Notes under the pieces: generated by a model | Databases searched by the model: none | What the model was told of the DNA's origin: nothing | Seen by the model: the letters and a program-made list of their open reading frames with translations, nothing else | Assembly: GCF_000315625.1 (NCBI RefSeq) | Contig: NW_005434642.1 | Location: 387,399-451,398 of the forward strand | Source: Guillardia theta CCMP2712 | Taxonomy: Eukaryota > Cryptophyceae > Pyrenomonadales > Geminigeraceae | DNA: 64,000 nt | Direction: 5' to 3' | Made by a program: the position numbers and the translations under genes | Shown here: positions 55,579 through 64,000 of the stretch, piece after piece | How positions within the stretch are numbered: position 1 is the first letter of the stretch | Layout of the letters: each line of letters starts with the position of its first letter

Positions 55579-57009
55579 ATATTGTACAAGTTTCTTGTAT
55601 TCTTTGAGATGAACATATTCACATCAGCATCCTCGTCTTATTCACATTCTCCATCACCCAGCTATCTAAGCATGCAGCTGTACGAGGGGAAGTCGAAAGG
55701 AGGTGTAGAGTAGATATTGTACAAGTTTCTTGTATTCTTTGAGATGAACATATTCACATCAGCATCCTCGTCTTATTCACATTCTCCATCACCCAGCTAT
55801 CTAAGCATGCAGCTGTACGAGGGGAAGTCGAAAGGAGGTGTAGAGTAGATATTGTACAAGTTTCTTGTATTCTTTGAGATGAACATATTCACATCAGCAT
55901 CCTCGTCTTATTCACATTCTCCATCACCCAGCTATCTAAGCATGCAGCTGTACGAGGGGAAGTCGAAAGGAGGTGTAGAGTAGATATTGTACAAGTTTCT
56001 TGTATTCTTTGAGATGAACATATTCACATCAGCATCCTCGTCTTATTCACATTCTCCATCACCCAGCTATCTAAGCATGCAGCTGTACGAGGGGAAGTCG
56101 AAAGGAGGTGTAGAGTAGATATTGTACAAGTTTCTTGTATTCTTTGAGATGAACATATTCACATCAGCATCCTCGTCTTATTCACATTCTCCATCACCCA
56201 GCTATCTAAGCATGCAGCTGTACGAGGGGAAGTCGAAAGGAGGTGTAGAGTAGATATTGTACAAGTTTCTTGTATTCTTTGAGATGAACATATTCACATC
56301 AGCATCCTCGTCTTATTCACATTCTCCATCACCCAGCTATCTAAGCATGCAGCTGTACGAGGGGAAGTCGAAAGGAGGTGTAGAGTAGATATTGTACAAG
56401 TTTCTTGTATTCTTTGAGATGAACATATTCACATCAGCATCCTCGTCTTATTCACATTCTCCATCACCCAGCTATCTAAGCATGCAGCTGTACGAGGGGA
56501 AGTCGAAAGGAGGTGTAGAGTAGATATTGTACAAGTTTCTTGTATTCTTTGAGATGAACATATTCACATCAGCATCCTCGTCTTATTCACATTCTCCATC
56601 ACCCAGCTATCTAAGCATGCAGCTGTACGAGGGGAAGTCGAAAGGAGGTGTAGAGTAGATATTGTACAAGTTTCTTGTATTCTTTGAGATGAACATATTC
56701 ACATCAGCATCCTCGTCTTATTCACATTCTCCATCACCCAGCTATCTAAGCATGCAGCTGTACGAGGGGAAGTCGAAAGGAGGTGTAGAGTAGATATTGT
56801 ACAAGTTTCTTGTATTCTTTGAGATGAACATATTCACATCAGCATCCTCGTCTTATTCACATTCTCCATCACCCAGCTATCTAAGCATGCAGCTGTACGA
56901 GGGGAAGTCGAAAGGAGGTGTAGAGTAGATATTGTACAAGTTTCTTGTATTCTTTGAGATGAACATATTCACATCAGCATCCTCGTCTTATTCACATTCT
57001 CCATCACCC
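55523..57009. repeat. 135-bp tandem array, 11 copies
   Basis: Eleven copies of a 135-bp unit start at 55523, 55658, 55793, 55928, 56063, 56198, 56333, 56468, 56603, 56738 and 56873, plus two matching bases. They look identical on reading. The unit begins CCAGCTATCTAAGCATGCAG and ends ATTCTCCATCAC. Copy 1 contains the last 18 codons and stop of the ABC transporter, and copy 11 contains the stop of the SNARE gene on the other strand. There are no unique spacers, so it is a VNTR and not a CRISPR array. Confidence 0.97.
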
Positions 57010-58217
57010 TGCGGCTTCCTTCACCTCTCTTCGAACTGCGCCAAGATCTGCTCGACTTGTTCGAAGTGCTTCCTGACAGTCTGCCTTATCTTTGCGTTGC
57101 TCAAGGCTGCGGTAAACGTGAGTGTTGGATGGAGGTAAGTTTCATCCCTTACCCTGCCTCTGAACCTCCACCGGTTTCAGGAAGTCGTGAGTGGGTAGCT
57201 CCCATCTCTCGGCGGTGAAAGGAGCCAAGCTCTCCACAAGCAGCAGCCTCCTCTGCGAGGGCAAGGTAGTCAGAGCACGACAAAAGCACGAGAGGTCGCT
57301 ACCGAAGTGTTGGAAGAGGATGGAGCTGGTGTGGTAGAGAGGACAGTCGTCGTCATGTTGGCGACGGGCACGCTTGAAGGAGAGGACGGAGAGGGGGAGG
57401 AGGGGGAGGAGGTGGTAGGCGAGGAGGAGGAGGGAGCCGGAGTTGTTGTCACTGTCGCGTTCGCTCTTGCAGCAAGGCATTCAGCTGTCGTCTGTGTGAA
57501 GACAAGGGCGCAGTCGATGCTCGATACGCTGCTCCCCGGAGTGATTCCCAGCGATCGCCCGACGATAACGCCGATGATGGCGAGGATGAGCAGGAGGACA
57601 AGGCACATGATGAGCTTGTCCGTTGCCAACTTTCTTCCGATGTCTCTGATCTGTTTGGTTGCTCTCTTCAGATTCCCCTGCACACTCTCAACATCCGAGT
57701 TAGTTTGCCTGATTTGCTCTGTTTGCCCCTTGAGGTTCATGTTCGTCTCAGTACCCATCTTCTCCATCTCGTCAACCAACTTCCCTGTGCGGAACAGAGC
57801 GTTCGCAGTGTTCTGCTGAACTTTCTTTCCCTCCTCAATGATCTCGTTCCCGCTGGTCGTCTCGTCGATGATGGGCTTCTTGACCGCCCCTTTCATCAAC
57901 TCTCTCTTAGCAATGATGTTCTTCGTCGACTCCACCTGCTGGTTGAGCTTCGAAATGTTCACATTGTGCTCCTTCCCTTTCTGCTCGTAGATGTTGTACT
58001 TTTCACGGCCGATCTCCTTGGCCACCGACCGGAGCTCTATGCGGAAGTTGGAGACAATGTCCTTAGCGCGGTTCATCTTCTCCTCTACGGTGTTGAGCTT
58101 CTCCTCCACTTCAGCCGGCGGCGCCTTCTTCTTCGCTGTGAGCTCATCCAGCAGCGCCTTGACATCTGTCTGGATCGTCTCCAGCTCCTCGTTCAGCCAG
58201 TCAATCTCTTCCGACAT
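57004..58217 (-). CDS. Qb-SNARE of the NPSN type with long lumenal tail
   Basis: SNARE of the novel-plant-SNARE (NPSN) group, which acts in plasma-membrane or cell-plate fusion in plants. The N-terminal half is a helical domain (SEEIDWLNEELETIQTDVKA). The SNARE helix (NLKGQTEQIRQTNSDVESVQ onward) is followed by the family hallmark IGRKLATDKLIM and one membrane span (LIMCLVLLLILAIIGVIV). SNAREs normally stop a few residues later. Here a Ser/Thr/Pro-rich stretch with several N-glycosylation sites (NAT, NMT, NTS) follows. Three exons (58217-57290, 57252-57153, 57106-57004) keep one frame and give 376 residues; the two introns are 37 and 46 nt. If the first is not spliced, the protein ends at 57270 (315 residues). 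It converges on the ABC transporter. Confidence 0.75.
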
Positions 58218-59549
58218 CTTGTAATCGTTGGTTTACTTTCTCGCGATTGTTATTCAGCTCGCATCAACGCTGGATGGTCCTCTCCTCGTGCAACAGCCGG
58301 TAAGTCAGTTGCTCGCTCAGATCGGTCTTGTACGATGAATGATCCAGTGGAATGCGAAGGTCTCAAGGGAGGGGGACAGGTCTTGAGAGCTTTAGGAGGA
58401 TCAAATATTCGAAGTGCACGACTTACAAACTTAGCAAGTTATCGCTCGCGGCAAACTCGACGTGCAGATCAGAGGAGATACAGTTGCTCTCCTGACTTCG
58501 TCTCGCCTCTCGTCGTCAGCCTCTGTTCTGCTCCCTCCTCCTCTCTCCCGCTCTCCTCTCTAACTCTGCTCGCCGCCGCCAGTCGCTCGCGCACAGGACA
58601 TGGGGAACAGAAAGAAGGAGTAGAAGGGGGTAGAGAACGGTGGATATGTAGGGTGGGGGTGGGGGTGGCTGGGGGGGATGCCGGGTATACAGGGTGGTGA
58701 TTTCCATGGAGGTGTAGTGGGGGTAGTAGTAGGTGGGGTAGTTCAAATTTGAAGAGGGTATATTCGAAGGGTGGTGGGGTACACAATGGATATGTTTTGA
58801 GGGGTAAGGAGGGGGGAATGATGGGGTGAGTTATTGAAAAAGGAGGGGTGGAGTGTTCACAAAAAGCTAATTGAGGGGGATGTTTCTCTGAGAAGGTGGG
58901 TGGTCTGATGGTGATGACAGGGTGGGGGTAGTAATCCGGGGAGGGCGGATTCAAATGATATTAAACCCTGATCTAAACCACCCCTACCCCCTTCATATAC
59001 TTGATTTATGGGACCCGAAAGGAACTCTAGGTATAGGGTTTAGTTTTACAAGTTCCAGGGTATCTAAACCTATCTCTTCATGTCACTGACCCACCCTGTC
59101 ATCAGGCAACGCGCTGACACCGGTACTGAATGCTTGACCACCCCTACACTGTCTGATGTACCCGTGTGTCAGAGTCAAAAGTACCCGTCATTGTGCCTTT
59201 TGATATGACTATCCTTCTGCCAGTACCCCGCTCAAATGGACCCACCCCCCTCCTACCAAGACTACTCTAAACAGAGAACTCTAAACAAATCGACAAAGTC
59301 GGGAGCCAATGGTGAGCAAGGCGGAGAGTGGGGAGGGGACGCAGGACGAGAGAGGTGACATGGAGACAGGAGGCTGAAACCTCCTTCTCGTGCTAGGTTT
59401 CTTAGCCCAGGGCAAGACTTATCCATGTGGCTAGCTCGCAACTAACAGAGCATGAAGATGCAGCCAGTATTTTTCAAGATGGAAAGTTGTTCAGTATAGC
59501 GCCAGAGTTGTATCAAGGTATCGCGGGTCTTTTCTTTAGGTGAGGCACG
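58218..59549. repeat. Divergent intergenic with G-rich then C-rich array
   Basis: About 58640-58950 is G-rich on the plus strand (GGGTGGGGG, GGGGTA), and about 58975-59260 is C-rich (CACCCC, TACCCC). The switch is near 58960, between the divergent SNARE (-) and PI4K (+) genes. The outer parts hold the 5' UTRs. No gene seen. Confidence 0.5.
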
Positions 59550-62263
59550 ATGAGCCAGGATGCTGTGGTGAAGGCGGTGGAGGAATCTAGGCAGGAGCTC
59601 GATGATATCCTGCACTCGTTTGAAGCTTGGATAAACAAGAAGAAAGAAGCTCTGAATGAGATTACTGGTAAAGAATCTCCCGAGGAACTGAAGGAGAGGG
59701 TTGCCAGTATTGGGTATGACGAAGAGCTTGAAGCTGTTCTCCGGACTATCTCGTCGTTCCCATCCTCTTTGAAACATCTGTCGAACCTGTCCCGAACTAA
59801 GAACCAGATTGTTCCTTTGTCTGGACAGCAGGCGGCGGGAGCAGCTGAAGATGTGATATCAGCTGATGGAAAGCTTCTACTTCGCCGAACAACCGCTACT
59901 CAAGGAGCAGTCATCCAGCATGACTGGGCGCTCTTCGTCTGCAGGCTGTCTGACGGACTCCTGTCGCTGTATGAGTATGAGTCCAAGCCAGAGCCAAATA
60001 TCGAGATTGATCTGAGCAAGTATGTGTTCGAGTATGCCGGCGGTGAGGGAGAGAAATGCGGGCTGAAGGATTTCTACTTGAAGGAGGTCAGAGATCGCCC
60101 TTCGAACCTGATGGAGGGATCGAGTGCTCAAGAAGTCTCGAGGAGGGGGAGGTGGTGGGTTGCTGGGTTGATTCCCTTCCAGTCTTACTTCTCTGCCTCG
60201 AGCAAGGCGGGTGCTTCTGAGCAAGATCATGTCGACTTTGAGTGTGAACTGTGCTTCAGAGCAACATCGCACGAGGAAGCGAGATGGTGGCGGGATCGCC
60301 TAGAGCCCTTCCTTGCCAAGAGGAGCGAACTGGTTGCAATGGAGGGAAACGAATGTAAGGTTGGTGTTGGACCTGAAGCAACGAACGAAGTTAATATTCA
60401 AGATGTAGAGCTTGCTCTGTCTGATATCGAAAAGTTCGACGTGTGGGAAACTTGTGAGCAGCTGAAGAAACGATCCTTAATGTCACCTCAGCGGCAGAAT
60501 CTACATGATCGTTTTGTGGAGTTGTACAACCTGGACACGTCGTTGTTTGATAGACTGCTCCCTCAGTTCTGTAACTTGGTTGTCGATGCAAAGTTAAACA
60601 GTCAGAACAAGGACCTGGTGAATGCGCTAGAGGATTGGTTGCTGTGGAAAGCATCGTCGAACGTCCTGTTCGCCTGTCTACTATGTTGGTCCCTGGAGTC
60701 TTGCTCCAAATCGTATGGAGCGAGAGAAGGCAGTTTTATCTTTTCAGCCGTTACAGACAAGTCATCACGTGAGAGGCTTCAAGATTCTTATCGCCTGTTT
60801 CGCATCCATGCCGAGAATGTTTGCTTCACCGGCAAGCGCATCGGCTCCTTGCAAGCAGGACAAGTGAGACCGAACAGCGAAGTTGTCTCCGGCGAAACAG
60901 ACATGAAGGAAACCGAATCTACGAGAGAGGATGGTGAAGATCAATCAGAGCAAGGCCAGCAGCCAGAGCAAAGTCATGCAGCAGCAGCGCGGCCTATGTC
61001 AGACCCTTCTGCTGCTGAAGCTCTGGAGAGGACAAGGAGGATGAACCTGGCAAATGAGATGAGAAGGTTTGTCAGCGAGCTGTGTGCTGTCTCCTCCAAC
61101 CTCGCAGGAATCCCAAAGGACGCCAGGCCACTGAAGCTACAAGAGCTTCTGCGATCCATTCAGGACCGGCTGCCGACAGGAGCGTTCTTCCCGCTCTGTT
61201 CGTCGGGGGCAAGTTTCAGCGCGGTCATGAGCATCTTCCCCGAGGAAGCCTCTTGCTTTTCTACCTACGAGAGGGCGCCGTACGCTCTCTTCATCGAGAC
61301 CGTCGACTCTGGGATTGCTCTCGGCGATTGTTGTGCCATGTTCGGCGGCGATCCAGATGCGCTTGCCTTCATTCAACAGTTGGAACTTGACCAGGCCAGA
61401 GAGTCTGTCGAGTCGTCAACGGAAGATGTGGTCCCCACTGCAGATCTGAGCGATGCACATCAGAGCATGTCCGTGCTTGCGGTGGGTAGTGACGGCACCA
61501 ACTCGCTGCTGCTCGATGAGGTCTTCGGAGAACCTTGGGCGTTGAAGAAGCTCAAGATGAGGAGGCAGTCGCGTCTTGGAAGACATCCGTCCTGGTCACT
61601 GCATGTAATGCGTTGCTTTTCAACTTTTTCCCATCATGTGCATGCAACAAGTGACTGTGAGGTTGACAGGCTGTTATCGTCAAGTCAGGAGATGATCTTC
61701 GGCAAGAGGTTTTGTTCATCTTCCGATGCCCCACGTTGTTGATGCTGCGCTGCAGCAATTTGCAATGCAGATGATTGAAGAGATCAAGGAGATCTGGGAG
61801 GAAGATAAACTACATCTTCGTCTGAAACCTTACAAGATCGTCTCTGTGTCGGAGAACTCGGGGCTGATGGAGATGATCCCGGACACGGTCTCCCTTGCTG
61901 CTGTCCGTCGCAAGTACAGCAAGTACACATCCCTTGCAAACTTCTACCGTGAGGCTTTCGGGGAAGAAGGGACTCTCTCCCGCATCAACGCTCAGCAAAA
62001 CTTCGTCAGGAGCATGGCAGCATATTCTGTTATCTGCTACATCCTCAAGGTAACGAAGCTGGTGGACGTCCTCCTCCCCTGATGGAAGTTTGACCTCCAG
62101 GTCAAAGATCGGCACGATGGAAACATTCTGTTGCAGAGGGATGGGGGAATCGTACATGTTGACTACGGTTACATGATGGGGAAGTACATGAATGGCGTCG
62201 TTGAGGTTGAACGCGCTCCGTTCAAGCTGACTCGGGACCATGTGGAGGTCAGAAACTTCTGTC

Positions 62264-62323
<60 letters not shown>

Positions 62324-63136
62324 GCAATCATAATCATGATCATGATTATGGATATGGTGGTGGCGGCGGCGGTGGTTGTGGTGGTGGTTATGGTGGTGGT
62401 GAAGAAGAAGAAAGAAAATTTACGATTATGTTCCTGATGATGATGTGTGGTTGTTGACATCTTTCTTGTACTTGTAACTGTAACTGTACTTGTGCTTGTG
62501 CTCGACGTGTTCGATGACAACCTCAACCTCAGACCATGGGAGGAGAGCTGAGTGCGAACTTTCTTTCCTACATCTCCCTGTGCATTCAGGGGCTGCAGAG
62601 TCTTCGCAAAAATGGCAAGAGGTTAACGTCTTTGGCCAAGGGGATGCTGGTAGCTCTTCTTCCTCCTCTTTCCCCCGCTTCTCCCCCCCCCCCCTGCCCC
62701 CATCCTCCTCCTCCATCACCACCACCACCACTAGTACCTCCTCCTCCTCCTCCTCCTCCTCCTCCTCCTCCTCCTCCTCCTCCTCCTCCTCCTCCTCCTC
62801 CTCCTCCTCCTCCTCCTGACCGTTGTCTTGAAGTTTTCAGACACCAGACTTGGTTCGAGCCTGCAGTGTCTGAGCCAGCGGGAGGTGCTCGAGGTCCTTG
62901 ACTTGTCCCCTTGTGCTCCCCGTGACGTCGATTTCAGCTGGAGGAGCGGCTGGGCACGTCTCAATCCGAAAAACAGCTCGTCGAGAAATTCATCACCTTG
63001 CAGAGTCAAGCGCTCGGGAGTTGGTCAACCACGGCCTACGATCTTCTGCAGACGGTGACTGTTTGCATGACGTTGAGAGTTTGGCGATCTGACGGATCTT
63101 TCTTCGATTGCGCTTCTACAGTTTATCGGGACCTGA
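59550..63136 (+). CDS. Type III phosphatidylinositol 4-kinase (beta-like) with PH-like region
   Basis: Makes PI4P, the Golgi identity lipid. Eight exons (59550-61604, 61670-61708, 61756-62049, 62101-62247, 62533-62649, 62834-62884, 62938-63054, 63122-63136) give 944 residues. The N-terminus is helical (~1-60). A PH-like region (~105-255) runs from LLLRRTTATQGAV to SHEEARWWRDRLEPF. A helical lipid-kinase-unique-like segment and a Gln/Glu linker follow. The kinase domain shows EPWALKKLK, VIVKSGDDLRQE (ATP lysine region), the catalytic loop DRHDGNILL, DYG in place of DFG (HVDYGYMMG), and APFKLT. The C-terminus is short (DLLQTFIGT). All catalytic residues appear present. Introns 62248-62532 and 62650-62833 are swollen by GAT and CTC repeats. 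Confidence 0.85.
62265..62321. repeat. GAT microsatellite (intronic)
   Basis: About 19 GAT triplets in a PI4K intron, followed by GGT/GGC-rich triplets to about 62400. Confidence 0.95.
62738..62818. repeat. CTC microsatellite (intronic)
   Basis: About 27 CTC triplets in PI4K intron 62650-62833, next to a C-run and CCA triplets. Confidence 0.95.
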
Positions 63137-63325
63137 GGTTATGGAGCGGCAGTGAAGATTGAAGTGAACAACCAGCCGTTGACTTCAGAGTTGCTCCTGT
63201 TCATGTTCTCCTCTTTCTTCTTTGCTCCATCCCCTCTGCCCTCTACCCTCTCGTTCTTTTGTTCTCTGCTCTCTTCATTTTTGTACAAATCTCTCTTTGT
63301 ATGAATCTCTCAAAACAAGTCTGCG

Positions 63326-64000
63326 TCATGCGCTCGCCATCTGATCTGACGCCTCCGACTGTACGTCTTCGTCCACCACCTCCTCAAGTCTTCGTTCTCC
63401 TCCTCCTCCTCCTCCTCCCTCCTCCACTTCAGGTCCCTCCATCTCTGCAGCAGGCTGCGCCACACCGAAGACGTCGAGCATCTGGAGAGCAGAAAGTCAG
63501 CAAGGAAGGGAGGAGCAAGTGAATCACGTGGGAAACGTTGATGGAATGAGGATCGTTCTGCAGCTTCTCCTCGTAATCCAGCGCCTGCTCGGTGTGTGAT
63601 CACTGGAGATTTGAGATGGGGACAGACGGGAGGAAGGTGGAGTGCTAGGGATGGAGGGAGAGGAAGGGAGAGGGAGAGGGAGAGGGAGAGGGAGAGGGAG
63701 AGGGAGAGGGAGAGGGGAGAGGGCTCGGACATGGAGAGGGCTGGGAGAGGGAGAGATATAGTGACTCTAGAGGAGGAACGAAAGTTGGAGGCTGTCGCTG
63801 AATAAGCATCTAATCGATATCTAACGCCTGTTTAGGTATGAGGATGAGAACTGACCTCCAACACGCCTCACATTATGCTTCGGTTTGGTGTGTGTCTTAG
63901 AACGCCCTCGATGGCCACATGGATGCTACTCCGAGGATGCTGAACTGGACATGTGGGATGACACATGATTTAGGGTTTCCGCGTGCTGCATGCTAACAGA
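63326..64000 (-). CDS. 3' end of an unidentified gene (runs off the window)
   Basis: Two in-phase exons are supported: 63584-63537 (ALDYEEKLQNDPHSIN) and 63481-63326 (LDVFGVAQPAAEMEG through a Gly/Glu-rich part to SDQMASA and stop), joined by a 55-nt intron. Upstream of 63585 is an intron containing a GGGAGA microsatellite, with a possible donor at 63855. The exon beyond it could not be phased. No family recognised. It converges on PI4K with 189 bases between stops. Confidence 0.45.
63665..63722. repeat. GGGAGA hexamer microsatellite
   Basis: About nine GGGAGA units, probably in an intron of the minus-strand gene at the right edge. Confidence 0.9.

Noticed and set aside
55523-57009. CRISPR-like periodicity
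   Set aside because: The 135-bp units are contiguous and identical with no unique spacers, in a eukaryotic gene context.
58469-58954. 161-aa Pro/Thr/His-rich minus-strand ORF
   Set aside because: Reads straight through the GGGGTA array and lacks any domain; a repeat artefact.

Overview
The window is nuclear DNA from a photosynthetic, flagellated protist. The best guess is a cryptophyte alga such as Guillardia theta. This is inferred, not proven. Four proteins begin with a signal peptide followed directly by a phenylalanine-led transit peptide, the import signal of secondary red plastids. One gene encodes a ciliary transition-zone protein (B9D1). Coding DNA is GC-rich, and most introns are 37-61 nt, so many genes are broken into short exons that a simple ORF scan misses. 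A 100-N assembly gap lies at 16588-16687.

Layout. 1-3060: a GC-rich dispersed element followed by C-rich/G-rich arrays, no gene seen. 3297-10469: plastid nitronate-monooxygenase-like enzyme (+), VPS51 (-), EF-hand secretory protein (+), a multipass membrane protein (-). 10.5-12.5 kb: second GC element and array. 12582-19854: a small Zn-cluster protein (+) and a very long coiled-coil protein (-) carrying the gap and a probable frameshift. 20-22.4 kb: GC element and a CMGC-type protein kinase (-). 23.9-31.5 kb: signal-anchored coiled-coil protein (+), B9D1 (-), plastid fibrillin/PAP (-), LRR protein (+). 31.5-32.4 kb: GC element. 32.4-38.5 kb: two small genes (+), a thylakoid-lumen four-helix-type protein (-), and a 16-exon site-2 protease (+). 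38.7-43.1 kb: an unidentified gene (-), array plus GC element, and a plastid IGPS-like protein (-). 43.9-49.5 kb: a Cys-rich membrane protein (+), a signal-anchored coiled coil (-), a C-terminal processing peptidase (+). 49.9-58.2 kb: an ABCC-like transporter (+) and an NPSN-type Qb-SNARE (-), converging on an eleven-copy 135-bp tandem array. 58.2-64 kb: a strand-switching G/C array, a type III PI 4-kinase (+), and the 3' end of another gene (-).

How the genes relate. There are no operons. Neighbours are eukaryotic single genes, often in tight divergent or convergent pairs. Two themes recur. Plastid function covers the NMO-like enzyme, fibrillin, lumenal protein, IGPS-like protein and processing peptidase. 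Endomembrane traffic covers VPS51, the Qb-SNARE, PI4K, site-2 protease and ABC transporter.

The most unusual observations are: the 135-bp array that contains the 3' ends of two opposing genes; a family of GC-rich dispersed elements paired with GGGGTA/TACCCC arrays; microsatellites confined largely to introns; an IGPS-like protein lacking catalytic residues; an ABC transporter with two degenerate ATPase domains; and a SNARE with a long lumenal tail. Exon boundaries were deduced by eye from GT-AG sites, reading frame and family resemblance. They are predictions.
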